64,000 nt of DNA, taken from Populus alba (taxonomy: Eukaryota > Streptophyta > Magnoliopsida > Malpighiales > Salicaceae). Made by a program: the position numbers and the translations under genes. Below the pieces are notes generated by a model. That model was given only the letters and a program-made list of their open reading frames with translations, was not told where the DNA came from and searched no databases. The DNA is taken from assembly GCF_005239225.2 (NCBI RefSeq), contig NC_133292.1, forward strand, positions 6,544,985 to 6,608,984. Direction: 5' to 3'. Below, in pieces: positions 11,538 through 26,032 of the stretch (positions are counted from its first letter, which is position 1; every line of letters starts with the position of its first letter).

Positions 11538-13722
11538 ATGAGGGAAATCCTTCACATTCAAGGAGGACAATGCGGGAACCAGATAGGTTCCAAGTTCTGG
11601 GAGGTTGTTTGCGATGAGCATGGAATTGATCCCACTGGAAAATACGTTGGAACCTCTGACCTTCAATTGGAGCGTGTCAATGTTTACTACAATGAGGCTT
11701 CGTGTGGGAGATTTGTCCCTCGTGCTGTGCTTATGGATCTTGAGCCTGGTACTATGGACAGTTTGAGGACTGGTCCTTATGGCCAGATCTTCAGGCCTGA
11801 TAACTTCGTGTTTGGGCAGTCTGGTGCTGGAAATAACTGGGCCAAAGGGCATTACACTGAGGGTGCGGAGTTGATTGATTCAGTTCTTGATGTTGTGAGG
11901 AAAGAAGCAGAAAATTGTGACTGTCTTCAAGGTATATTATGTTCTATCGATAATTATTTTTTTATTTGTGATTTGATTTTTAATTTTAAGTAATCATTAA
12001 TGGGTTTTCTGTATGTGCAGGTTTTCAAGTTTGCCACTCGCTCGGTGGAGGAACTGGGTCTGGAATGGGGACTCTACTGATTTCTAAGATCAGAGAAGAA
12101 TACCCTGATAGAATGATGCTTACTTTCTCTGTGTTCCCATCACCTAAGGTTTCTGATACTGTCGTGGAACCATACAATGCTACCCTTTCTGTTCATCAGT
12201 TGGTTGAGAATGCTGATGAGTGTATGGTGCTTGACAACGAGGCATTGTATGATATTTGCTTCAGGATTCTCAAGCTGACTACTCCTAGCTGTAAGTGCAT
12301 TTTGGCTTGAAACTAGCTTTATTTGTCTGTTGCCCAAATTTAGTATCATGCTTCGTTTTGGTGCATAATGCTTTCAGATTTTGGTGAAGCAATCTGTGAT
12401 TAAGTCATAATTTGTTTTCATAAGCTCCCTCATTTTGCTGGGTTGGTGGGTTTGGGTTTTTTCATCTTTTGTCCAAAATGTATATCTTTATCATGGCTTG
12501 AAATCAGAATCGAGATAGAGGTGCATTTTTAACTACATGCCCCTGTTCGTTGCTGCTATGCTTTTGGTTCACGCGGCTTGGTCATGTTGTTTGTTTATAT
12601 TCTCCACATGCTAACAAGGTGCCTTGTTCAAATATTAGCTGCATTGACGTTTTGAAGTGTTTTTTTTTTTTTTTTTACTCTTATGTTGACAGTCATTTAA
12701 TTATTTCATTGTGAGTTGTTGCAATCTGTGTCTTAATCTCTGTCTGCCTGAGTAGCAATGTGGGGTTTTCTCCGTGGATCTTAAATATGTATTTAGTAGG
12801 ATATAGGTGATTGCATGGGTTTATGAAACGTGGCTGTGCCAAATGTTAGGTGGTTGATTTTATGACACTGTCAATTTTAAAATTTGATTGATGGTGTAGT
12901 GGGGTAATTTTCAGGGGACAGAAGTTTTGGGTCCTCTCTATTATGAAGCTGGCCTGTTTATTTTCGAATTGCTTGGTTATTTATTTGTATCTTTCTGCTT
13001 CAATTGAGATTAAAAAAATGCTGAATCAACTTTTGATTGTTGCAGTTGGCGACCTGAATCATCTGATCTCTGCAACAATGAGCGGTGTCACCTGCTGCCT
13101 CAGGTTCCCTGGTCAGCTCAACTCTGATCTTAGGAAGCTTGCAGTGAACCTCATCCCCTTCCCCCGTCTGCACTTTTTCATGGTTGGATTTGCTCCTCTG
13201 ACCTCACGTGGTTCTCAGCAGTACAGGGCACTGACTGTCCCAGAACTCACCCAGCAGATGTGGGATGCCAAGAACATGATGTGTGCTGCTGACCCACGCC
13301 ATGGTCGCTACCTGACTGCCTCTGCTATGTTCAGGGGTAAGATGAGCACTAAAGAAGTTGATGAACAAATGATCAATGTCCAGAACAAGAATTCATCCTA
13401 CTTTGTTGAGTGGATCCCCAACAATGTGAAGTCTAGTGTGTGTGACATTCCTCCAAGAGGACTTGCCATGGCATCCACTTTCATTGGAAACTCAACCTCC
13501 ATCCAGGAGATGTTCAGGCGTGTAAGTGAGCAATTCACAGCTATGTTCAGGAGGAAGGCTTTCTTGCACTGGTACACCGGAGAAGGCATGGATGAAATGG
13601 AATTCACTGAAGCTGAGAGCAACATGAATGACCTCGTGTCTGAATATCAGCAGTACCAGGATGCAACAGCTGATGAAGAAGTTGATTATGAGGACGAGGA
13701 GGAAGAAGAGGCTGAGATGTGA
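11538..13722 (+). CDS. TUB: Beta-tubulin, tandem copy 1
   Basis: Exons 11538-11931, 12021-12290 and 13046-13722 join in phase to 446 residues, the normal length for beta-tubulin. It polymerises with alpha-tubulin into microtubules and binds exchangeable GTP. Visible hallmarks are the N-terminal MREI tetrapeptide (the motif that controls tubulin mRNA stability in animals), the GTP-binding GGGTGSGMG loop early in exon 2, and the acidic C-terminal tail ([12 protein letters not shown]). The 3-exon layout with both introns at these positions is typical for plant TUB genes. Introns are 89 and 755 bases. It has its own leader intron and TATA box. The second copy lies 2.9 kb downstream in the same orientation; most of exon 3 is almost identical between them. 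Relative of Arabidopsis TUB6 by neighbourhood; the exact isotype was not determined. Confidence 0.97.
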
Positions 13723-15965
13723 TGAGGTGTAAACGGTCCTGCTACTGTTTTTTTTGCAGTTTATGCTGCTTTGATTTGTACTCTTCAAATTTATCATGTG
13801 TTGAAGTTCCTGTGTAGTATGAATGGTAGAGTTGGAAAAGTCGTTTCTTTTCCTTCTAGTTGTAGTAGTTAAATATAATGTGGTTGATAAGGGTTGCGTT
13901 ACCATCAATGGTTGAATTCTGTACCTTTACTTGTGCTTCTAGTTCTTGCAGTGGAAAATTGAACCAAAGTGATTGTTTAGGCAGTGTTGATTGTAGGACG
14001 CTGGAGCTCCGTCTGGACAGGTGAGATGACAGTAACAACCAAAGAACGTTTACGAACATCACTGCTCTTTGCAGCAGCTGGATGTTTTGTTGCCGTCCAT
14101 GTTTTAACCTCTGGTTAGTTGTTCTGGATGAAATATTGTCGGGGAAAAGAGAATGGCCAACACAACAGGATCCTGTTAGTGTTAGAGAGAGTTTCCATGT
14201 GTGTCCTCTTCGGAATTCTTTAGCATTTTATCAGCTATAATAGCTTGGATGAACAACAGAGAATGATATCCATACAGGTAGCGCCAAACAATACAAGTTC
14301 CACCAGATTTTGGTCCTTGTGCTTCAACCATTAAAGCCTGTTTGTATACATTGAAAGGCACTTTGTCAAGTGTGCCCTCTAGACCACATATATATATATA
14401 TATATGGTTGTCTGTACTAATTTATATGTATTTGATTGATCTTTTGAGTTTCTCGAGTTAACAATTATATCGAATGATGCTAAAATTTGTGTTATTGGAA
14501 TCTGGGAGTCATCCATAATTGGACAATATTTTCTTTCCGGCTGCTTGCTTAGATATCCATATCCTAATTCCTATCCACGTTTTGAAATTTAGAATGGGAG
14601 AAGCCAGCTACTCCCCTACAACGAGTCGCTGATATGAGATTTGAATTTTTTAAAATCAATCAAGAAAAAATGACATACCGAATTGCACATTCCATACACC
14701 TCTTTTAAGACTAATTCATTTTTTTAATGCAGGGAAGGATGCCAATAAAAAAGTAATGGTTTTTAATTAGTGGGATAGAGGATTCATGCTAAAACGACGG
14801 ATTGAATTGATTACCACTAAAATATAAAGAGATATTACGACCTTCTCATGTAATAAAATGTGTGTGTGTATATATATATATTTATCATCTCAAATACTCC
14901 AATAGGAGGATTTTAAACAGTTACACCTTGCTATTTTGATTTGATTAAAATAGATATTATTGACTGAAAATGTCTGAAAACAAGGAAAACGAGAAAGCAA
15001 TTTGGGAACCACTACTATTTCTATCTGGATCGCACTACAGAGAGTCCCCTTTTGGATAAATAATCACTGTCATATTTAAGACCTAAACGCTGGTGGCATG
15101 CTTGACTCTAAATCTAAGCAAGAGATCTGCTCTTATGAAATGGTCAAGATTAAGTGGAAGGTGTGTTAATTATGTTTTAGGTACAGAGTCTGGATTCCTG
15201 TGGGTGTGAGTGTGATGTTGAATCAAAATGAGATATGAGAATAGCTGACAGTTCATCTGGGGACCTCTCTACCTCTTGTGGTCCTTCTAGCAGACCTCTC
15301 TCCCACCTTTTCATTTTTCCTTTTTTGCTAATTGCAGGAAGTTGTACCAACCAAACTCGCATCTCTCCTCTAATCCCATCATTTAACTTCACACTGATAC
15401 TTAACCCCCTGTTTTTTTGGGATTGCGGCTGAAATAAAGGTCGCAAAAATTTATCTATCTTATTTAAAATTAATTTTTTAAATATTTTTTATCGTTTGAT
15501 GTGTTGATATGAGAAATGAGATTAAAAAAAAAAAAAAATAAAGAACTTTATGTTATTCCTGGAAGGAAGGGATGTGTTGAAATGATTTTAGCTGGGAAGG
15601 AAAACATGGAGGAAGATTCATTTTCTTTAATTCCTTTGTTTTCTCTTTGTAAAACAAAGGCAGCGAATTTCTTTCTAATCTCATCCATTTCGTTTTTATT
15701 TCAGCACATTGATGGAAAAATAATTTGCTCTCTCTGTATTTTCAGCCCTTCCATCTGCAATCCTCCTCCTCCTCCTATCTTCTCGGCTTCTTAAATAGAG
15801 GCTTAGGCACTTAATTGCAATCTTCTATAAAGATAGGATACCAACTTGTAATTTCCCCTAAAAAAATACTTAGGACAAGACATGTCGAGACAGGGACAAT
15901 TAAGTCGTTTTAATAAAGGTCATTAGTCTACAAATCCCCTATTTTAAAAAATCAAATATCATTGC
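13723..15965. other. Spacer between the tandem tubulin genes
   Basis: Holds the 3' UTR of copy 1 (probably to about 14100), a TA microsatellite near 14388-14406, another TG/TA run near 14859-14881 and a poly-A tract at 15524-15540. Small frames at 15235-15432 and 15516-15794 show no family features. No gene recognised. Confidence 0.55.
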
Positions 15966-15969
15966 CCAG

Positions 15970-16067
15970 TCAAATCACAACCACTGTCTACACCGTTGAA
16001 ACATCATGATCCAACGGACTAGAACAAAAGAGATGGAAACCACAACAGCCGTCCGATCCACACACCT
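15970..16067 (+). promoter_or_regulatory. Proximal promoter block of beta-tubulin gene 2 with MSA-like sites
   Basis: Counterpart of 10837-10942: it has ACCGTT (15992-15997), CCAACGG (16011-16017) and the shared ACAGCCGTCCGATCCACACA run. Order and spacing match copy 1 apart from small indels, and the third AACGGT site of copy 1 is lost here. Confidence 0.6.
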
Positions 16068-16078
16068 ATTTCCCCCCT

Positions 16079-16087
16079 CTATAAAAG
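16079..16087 (+). promoter_or_regulatory. TATA box of beta-tubulin gene 2
   Basis: CTATAAAAG directly after the shared promoter block. It is followed by a CT-rich leader with (CTCTCA)n before the leader-intron donor near 16227. Confidence 0.65.
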
Positions 16088-16617
16088 CACTCATTTACAA
16101 ACCAAATTATCTCCTACTCTCACTCTCACTCTCACTCCTCCCCGATCGAGCATCTCTCAAAGCTTGATCGCCGAAAACCTCACCAGAGACACTGCATCAA
16201 CAACGTCTGTTTCCGATTTCCTAACGGTGAGTTTGTGATTTCTAGACCTGATCTCTCTTTTTTCGAGTCTGTTTGGATGTTGAGAAAGCTGAGGAAACTG
16301 AGAGACTTAGTGAGTATTTTTGTTTTGTTTTGAGTGAATGACTTTGTATATGCAGTCTTATCGCACTTTTTTTTCTCTCTTCAGCCAAACAGGCTGGATC
16401 TGTAACTATACTGTCTGTTAATCTTCCATTTAAAGCTTTATTTATTGACTTAATTGTTATCTTAGTATTTATCATAGGTTAAAATATAACTATCCAGTGA
16501 ATTCTAACTAAATCCTTGCAAAAGTAGAACTTCTTCTCTCTTTGTTGTAAAGGAATTTTAATTAGTTTTCCTCTTACCACTAATTTCTATCATTTATTCA
16601 TTTGCAGCGAAACAAAA

Positions 16618-18923
<2,306 letters not shown>

Positions 18924-19757
18924 TTATTTGTGCAAAGTCTATCTGCTACTTGCTTTTACAGCGTATTCTGCATGAACATGTTTACTGCTTTGAAATGTGC
19001 GTGGTGAATTTCACTGTCTGGGCGGTTTGAATAGTAATTAGAGTTGGAAAAGCCTATATTTTTGTTCAGTAGTTAAATATTAAAGCCATGTGGCTGATGT
19101 GAGAAGTTTTGTATTGGTGTTCATGTTTGTATTCTAGCGCCATTGCTATTTCTATTCCTATAATCAATCATTTAAATCTCCGTGTCCTTTGATGTGATAA
19201 TCATGCCAGTCATTTTCAAGGATTATGTGTCGTTTATTTATTTTTATTTATTTTTCCAATTCCTTTTCTTCTTTGTGTCCCTCTATCTTTCTTTACCTCT
19301 CATTGTTATGCATAGCAGGGAACCAGGGGTAGCTATTAAACGTTTTCAATGCTAAACCCAGCAAAGAGTTCTGATAAAAAAAAATGTTATGCGTATGATG
19401 ATTTTTTTGAGAAGTAAAATAATTTTTTATTATACGAAAATATATATGAAGGATAGGTTATAGTTTTGACCTTGAATATATATATATAAACAGGTCATTT
19501 TTATAGAATAAGGTTTTGTCTATTTTTGTGTTTTAAAGGTATTTTAAAAAAAAATTTGAATTATTTTTTCTTTCAATTAATATTTTTTTAAAAATTATTT
19601 TAATACATCGATATTAAAAATAATTTTTTAAAAAATAAAAAAATATTATTTTAATATATTTTAAAATAAAAAATATTTAAAAAAATAATCATAACAATAT
19701 TTCTTTTAAGCAAACTGTAAATAAAAAAAAATCGATATACTCCAGGCGATGTCGGAG
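18924..19757. other. 3' flank of tubulin copy 2 and an AT-rich repeat copy
   Basis: The first 250 bases should be 3' UTR. About 19525-19690 is a copy of the dispersed AT-rich repeat, inverted relative to the one at 10015. Confidence 0.5.
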
Positions 19758-20084
19758 TCAATCAGATAGTACATCAGCATTGTTACAAGAAAAAGAATCA
19801 ACGAGGGTCTTATACGCTACATCATGAACAATCCAATTACACCCTCTTTTGATATAAGAATTAAAAAAATAAATAAAAAAACAATCACTACAAGTTGTAA
19901 CCAAGCAAGCAGCATCATTAAGAGCTAAGTGAAGATCACCGAGGTTGAAACATCTCTCCTTCATAGCAGAAATCACAGCATGAGAATCACCCTCTATAAT
20001 GCAGGAAAGTTTTCAATTTGAAGTGTCATTTGAACTGCTTCTCGTTAAGCTATGGCTTCCATCATGGGTTGGGTCGGAAGCATG
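19758..20084 (-). pseudogene. LINE-type RNase H domain relic
   Basis: On the minus strand, MMEAIA, a stop, REAVQMTLQIENFPALIEGD, SHAVISAM and, after a gap, SYIKRGCNWIVHDVAYKTL follow the order of the plant non-LTR retrotransposon/RNase H (RVT_3) domain: EA.A..EA, the catalytic-type EGDS, and the final KR..N.VAH block. An in-frame TAA (plus-strand 20045-20047) interrupts the first block, and V-A-H is changed to V-H-D. No reverse transcriptase is left nearby, so this is a dead fragment. Confidence 0.7.
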
Positions 20085-20120
20085 GGGATAAAAGATGCAT
20101 TTAGCACTCAATAGACTACC

Positions 20121-20530
20121 TGTAAAAATTACAAAATTATACAAACCAGGACTCCAAAATAAAAATTTTAAAATCTAGAGACCTGATTGCCATCCAAAAA
20201 TCAAATTAAATATTATGATTCTTTTGAGTTATTATTTTAATCTGGCTCAATAAGACCTCTACTTAGACCTAAACGTATTTCATTGGTTATTAAATATTTA
20301 TGTTAGGCTATTCACATAATCTATCTAGAAAAGATTTAATTGTGATATATCTATACCTAACTATTCAGAACAATTCGTTATTTCAAATCGAATTATATTA
20401 TTGATATTGAAAAATAGATGATAACTATTTTTGTGAATAATGATTTTTTGAAATTTTATTTAAAGTTTGTTTTTAAGTCTATAAATTGAATAAAAAAATA
20501 TATCTTGACTCATAAAATATATTTATAAGA
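20121..20530 (+). repeat. Unclassified repeat, direct copy 1
   Basis: About 400 bases that reappear in the same orientation at about 22925-23400. Landmarks occur in the same order: ACAAAAT near the start, CTCCA.AATAA, TTAG(A/G)(C/T)CTAAAC, GCTAT(T/C)(C/T)A..TAAT.T(A/G)TCT, and TTATATTATTGA. It has no coding capacity and no recognised family. Confidence 0.55.
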
Positions 20531-20567
20531 AAAGATTCATAAAAGAAATAGTCTCTAACTACTAATC

Positions 20568-20950
20568 ATGAGAATTAACAATATAATTTATAATATCAAA
20601 AAAAAAAAAAAAAAAAACCTTAGAGCTGTTTTTTGTCCTTTGTTTTCTTCTCAAAGGAATCGTTTCCAGCAGCAGCAGCGGCTTCTTTCCTTTCAATGGA
20701 GCTTCTTCCAAATGTTTCATCAAATAACTTGTTGCCAAGTTATCATAAGCGTATGGTTGTCATTCTTTGTCACGTTATATGCAAAAGGTTTGCCTTCATA
20801 CACCACACAAATGCCAAGAGTACTGTTGTCTTCAACTAAAGTAGAAGTGGATAGATCCTTCATGACCCTGTGTATGATCTGCGTAGTGAAATCACTTTCA
20901 ATCCCATGATAAATGATCCAAAATGATAATATCCCAGTACTCTCAGATTA
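20568..20950. other. Poly-A tract and an unassigned coding-like stretch
   Basis: A run of about 20 A starts near 20598. Between about 20720 and 20950 the minus strand is open for some 62 codons and reads like protein (TLGICVVYEGKPFAYNVTKN), ending in TGA; there is no start codon before V-M-K and no recognised family. It may be a gene relic. Confidence 0.25.
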
Positions 20951-21132
20951 ATTAAGGTTTTGATCGACCCTTTCCTGCAAAACAAGGCAGAAAACAGGGC
21001 CCAAGAAAAAAAGAAAATAAAGAATTTATTCTAAACCCAATATAATCTCCTTTTGATTTTCTTTTTCTTTTATCATGTTAAGGGAACAGGTAAGACCATG
21101 TTAGTCATTCAAAGGACAATACGGGGTAGAAA

Positions 21133-21139
21133 TATATAG
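21133..21139 (+). promoter_or_regulatory. TATA box of the phytocyanin gene
   Basis: ATATATAGG lies about 110 bases before the ATG at 21246, with no competing TATA closer by. Confidence 0.4.
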
Positions 21140-21245
21140 GCCTTGGAGCATAACACTTGACATAATTCCCTTCCTTTATTCCTCCATAAGAGGTAAAGTC
21201 CACACAGTTCTCCACATCCACCAAGTTTCACAGAGCCCAAGAACA

Positions 21246-24200
21246 ATGGAACAGAGGACAGGCCTCCTCCCATTCCTCTCCTTCTCTAGCCTTATTCTGC
21301 TGTCTTTTTGGGGATCTGTTGATGCTTACAAGAACTACACAGTGGGTGACTCCTTGGGTTGGTATGACACCACTGTTAAGTCCAATGTCAATTACCAAAA
21401 ATGGGCTGCTGGCAAGAACTTCAGCTTGGGAGATTTCCTCAGTAAGTCCTTTATCAACTAGCAATATGTTTTGGGATTTGAACATACCATAAAAATTCCA
21501 TTTATCTGTTCATAGTTCGTCTCTTTCTGCTTTCTCCTTATGGTTTGTGGTCACTCCTTTGAGTCTCTAGTCTTGATCATTGTTTTATTTTGAGTTTCTA
21601 CTTTAAGCGATGCCAGAATTCTGTGAACTTTGAGTAAATTTACACCGAAGGAGGGAAGTTCTCTCTCTAGCTAGTCTCAACCAGTAGAAAGAAATCTAAT
21701 AAATCTCGAAGCATCTCCTTTTGTATCTTCATTTCTTCCTTTTGGCCTAAATACATACTATTTGTTTGAATTCACAGTAAAAATCAGGAGATCAGATTTG
21801 GTCACCAAATGGATGAAGCATTAAACTCTTTCACATGAATCTGATCCTATGTGTCACCTTAGCTAATGTTTTGGTGAGCTCCCAACTTTCTTGTTTTTAA
21901 ATCGTGCTATAATAAAGTTATGAACCCATAATTTAGTTGACATGTATAGGTTAGGAAAAGCATTAAACATGTTTATTTAAAAAAAATAGTTTTTTTAATT
22001 TATTTTTTAATATTTTCAAATCATTTTGATATATATATATATAAAAGACACTCCATCATTATTTAATGGAATAATTGACAAAATTTGGACAAAAAAATAC
22101 TGCATTGATGATTTTTTTTTAAAAAAAAAAACCAATATATCCAAATGAAAATTAAAATTCATATGCTTAATTGAAAAAAATATTAAAAGTTAGAGTACTT
22201 ATAAATGCAATTGTCCCATGATTGTTAGATGCTTTATTTACCAAGAAAAGCATAGATCCTGCATAGATGTGAGTGGAAAAGCTAGGCTTAAAAAGAAAAA
22301 AGAAAAAAGCACAGACGAAAGTATTTCTGATAAAGGTAACAATAGGCACATGGGTTTTCAATGATCCCAAACCTGTCACACTCTCACATGTTGACAGATG
22401 ACATGTCTGTTTATTTTTATATTTTAAAAATATTTTAAAAAAAAATTAATTTTTTTTATATTTTTAATTTTTTTAAAAAAATAAAATTTTAAAAATAAAA
22501 TATATTATTTTAATATATTTTTAAATAAAAAAATAATTTAAAAAACACTCGCTAATACATAAATAAACAGCCTTACTCTTGCCGGTAATCCTTGTTGCTG
22601 CTCTCTTGGATCTCTCTTTGTTCTTTGAATCAAGCATGAAGCAATGGTATTTTAAGCGAATCCGACTATACTCTATTAAATCAAAATTCAATTGAGATCA
22701 GAGACTGATGGCAGTGTCTTAACATGGTAAATAGGTACTTGTTAGAGTTGATGTTCGGAAGAAGAAAATGGGGGAGCAGATGAAGGTCTAACAGGACAGT
22801 TAGCGTATAAAATAAAAAATAGTAAAAAGTTGTAGTGAAATAATACACTTTTAGATAGATAACATGAGTAAGAATTACAATAAAATTTTATTAATTAGAT
22901 TCATGAGTAATCTGTTGACCGACTTATAAAAAAAATCACAAAATTGTTAAACCATGGGCTCCAGAATAAGATTTTTTAAAATTTAAAAATTTGACAGTTC
23001 GAAGTAACAATTTCATGACTACTTAAAAAAACCTCTAAAAATTCCTATAAAAAATTTGAATATGATCTAATAATCGAATTAAAAATTATGTTTATTTAAA
23101 CTATCATTATGGTTTGACGCGATTATATATTTTCTTAGGTCTAAACATGTTCTACTAGTTCATAAATATTTCTGGTAAGCTATCTATGTAATTTGTCTGG
23201 AACAGATCCTCATCTAATTATTATAAATCCATACTTGACTGCTCTGAATCATTTATTATTGCAAGTCTAACTATATTATTGAAACTAAAATACTTAGGAC
23301 AACTATTATATAAACAATAATTTTTGAGATTTTAATTAAGAGCTTGTTTTTTATTATACAAAGTGGAGAAAAAATATATTTTTTAAAAATTATAAAATTA
23401 TAATTTTTGTTTGAAATAATTAACCAGTTTATACAACTAGATCAATCGACCAACTGATAGCAACTACTTTTTAAGTTGTTGCTCTTCAAAAAAAAATGAA
23501 AATTTTAAAATTATGTTATTTTAAAGTATATATCATAATTAAAAATAACAATATCTAATAAATATTATGCTTTAAAAACATAATGAAATAAAAATATATT
23601 ATTTCAACGATAATTTTAAAAAAAGTGTTACCAAAAAAAAACTTTTATCTTGATATGCTAATTTTTCTTTTAAAAAATCAGCAGATGAGCTTCCGTACAG
23701 GTGTCGTAAGGACATATCCCTGACTGACAGGCTTATCAGTTACCCAGTTCCTTCAAGACATCTGATACTGCTTTTCTATCTGGCATAACATGATTGGTTT
23801 TGTCGGCAAGAAGCAGAGAGAGAATCTGCTAGGTTTTCTTGAAATCACCGTTAGGATATTCTCAACTGCATCACCTTAATTTTCAGTAATGAACATCCGT
23901 AAACATGCTCTCCCATCTCTCTCTCCCTCAAAAAAAAAAAAAAAAAAAAGCCTTGAAACAGGGAGCTCGTTCCCTGTCCTTGCTGAGAGGAAAATGACGT
24001 AATCTGTTCCATCTGAGTAGAATCTATGAGTCAATTGTGATTTGAATGCTACAAGCATGAAAGATCTTTAGTAATGCAGTATGGTATGGTTATCATTGAA
24101 TTGGCATTATTTTTTGTTAAATTTATTCAGAGTCACATAGTGTTCATGGGTGTTTTTCTTGTTAATGCAGTTTTCAACACGGATAATAACCATTCAGTAG

Positions 24201-24652
24201 TTCAAACATACAATTTCACCACATACAAGCTCTGTGATTATGACAATTCCGTAGACAACGACACCGTGGAATGGTCATCCGCCAATCCATCCAACACTCT
24301 CACGCAGGGAGTCACGGTGGCAGTTCCTCTGCTCAGGGAAGGACCAACCTATTTCTTCTCTGGGGATTATGACGGGGAGCAATGTGATAATGGTCAGCAT
24401 TTCAAAATAACCGTGTCTCATGGAAAAGGGTTGCCGGACAGTCTGAAAGACCCATCCGATCAGGCCCCGGCCCCAAATGCTGCCGATTATGACTCGACGC
24501 CAGATACTGCTGTGCCCTTTGACTTAAATAATCCTCATGATCAGGACGCTGATGTTAAGAAGGATTCTGGATCTATTTCATTACATGGGAAATTCCTAGA
24601 CATGAAATTACATGGGATTTTGCTTTTGTTAGGGTTTGTTTACATGTTTTGA
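21246..24652 (+). CDS. Early nodulin-like/phytocyanin protein, GPI-anchored, 2 exons
   Basis: Exons 21246-21441 and 24171-24652 join in phase 1 to 225 residues, across a 2729-base intron at the position usual for phytocyanins. Residues 1-26 are a signal peptide (ends SVDA). The plastocyanin-like domain runs from Y28 to about 150: YTVGDSLGWY, NYQKWAAGKNFSLGDF, IFNTDNNHSVVQ, YKLCDY. C87 and C137 are the disulfide pair. H73, the first copper ligand, is kept, but the ligand Cys is S129 and the second His is Q136, so type I copper binding is unlikely, as in ENODL proteins. A Pro/Asp-rich linker and a hydrophobic C-terminus (GILLLLGFVYMF) predict a GPI anchor at the plasma membrane. Family roles are cell-wall or signalling related. 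The intron holds several repeats. Confidence 0.9.
22407..22570. mobile_element. MITE-like copy of the AT-rich repeat with 10-base inverted ends
   Basis: The 164-base segment begins CTGTTTATTT and ends AAATAAACAG, an exact inverted terminal repeat. Its core (TATTATTTTAATATATTTTT and mirror parts) matches the dispersed AT-rich family. It lies in the phytocyanin intron. A target-site duplication is not obvious. Confidence 0.45.
22925..23400 (+). repeat. Unclassified repeat, direct copy 2 (in phytocyanin intron)
   Basis: Same family and orientation as 20121-20530, moderately diverged. It is inside the large intron and on the gene's sense strand. Confidence 0.55.
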
Positions 24653-26032
24653 TCAGTTTTTTTTATTTATTTATTATTATCCCTTTTAATTTCTTGGTTC
24701 ATATTTTTTATACATGACGGGTTTGTATCTTCAGGAAGAAGGCTTTTCTTATATAACAGAGCATTCATATAGTTATGTATAGTCCTTTTTGTCTATAAAT
24801 GGTCGTTCTAGACAGACTGTATGAGACAAGAATGCACTAAAACTTGTTACACATGAACTGTTAAGGAGTCTTCTACAGATATTCAAGTCAACGAATTGGC
24901 TCGGAATTTCTTCTATTAGGACCCAAGGCCACGACCAAGTTACCAGGGCAGTGCAGTCAAGTACTATGGGTCACTTGCACCAAATGAAAAATAAATAAAT
25001 TTGTGAATCACTTGCAGGCCCCAACTAGCTAGCTGGGGCACTATAACATAAAAATAGCACTCAAATCACCTGACTAGGATCACCAAGGAACCCACCGTGA
25101 AGAATTGGTGACAGGCCGCCACCCAAACCAGTTCGATTAACATCTTCGTGCCTTGGCCTTGAGACGAGTCGGAGATGATTCACTGGAAGGTATTGGCATC
25201 AGAAAAGGCCAGCAAAACTCTACTACAGCAACGATATTTAAAGCAGTAATAAACAGCATGATTAGTCAATTTACTCAGGTTTTCTCCAGGATTGAATGTG
25301 CAAAAGAAATACTCCATAAAGATACGGAAAAATTGGAAAATTATTCAGTGATTCTATAGTTTGGATGCTTTGTCAAAATTGGTCTATGCAACTTCACTTA
25401 AAGCAACCATTTGATGAATTGGCCACTTCCTGGTTTTAGGAGAACAGTTTGTATGAACATTCTGCGAATCATGTGTTCAGATTTTTCACATTCAATGGAC
25501 ATAATAAATAGTGTTGAAGGAACTATAAATTAACTGTATTAGGAACAGAATACATCCACAGCACATTTTGCTCCAACTCTTGAAATGTACATCAGTATCG
25601 AATTAACTCAAAATACCACAAACTCAAGTGCACGTGTAATGACTTATTGATGAGAATTCCAATCACTAGTCAGAAATAACAAATTATTAATAAATTTTTT
25701 AATTATTGAATCCTTTCAATTTGAATTTCAATGTAGATAAAGATGTAATTCTAGACATTACTCCTTTAAACCCAAGTCACCAATTCAATGATTATGATGA
25801 CACTAACAAGGACTGTTTTGTAGCATGGAAACATACAAGACTGCCAAGGTAATGGATTCCGGGACCAATTAGAAATTGTCAAGAAAGGTAAATCAGAAAG
25901 AAAGTAGCAATAACAGCATGCCATTATCAGCATAAAGACAGGTAAAGGATCTCCACTGGTTACCTAGCTTGAGCAAACTTGAGCCAAGTACTCTCCTTTG
26001 AATTGCAAAAACCCTTCCTTCTCTGTGTGCAA
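24653..26032. other. Spacer between phytocyanin and PPR genes
   Basis: Contains the 3' UTRs of the two convergent genes. A 68-residue frame at 25153-25359 (+) and a minus-strand open stretch at about 25075-25190 are not recognised and lack start or splice support. Confidence 0.5.

Noticed and set aside
13398..13625. 75-codon minus-strand frame in tubulin exon 3, identical in 18596-18823
   Set aside because: Shadow of the conserved beta-tubulin coding sequence; its identity in both copies follows from the near-identical exon 3.
16242..16475. 77-codon minus-strand frame in the leader intron of tubulin copy 2
   Set aside because: Antisense to an intron, low complexity, not conserved in copy 1.
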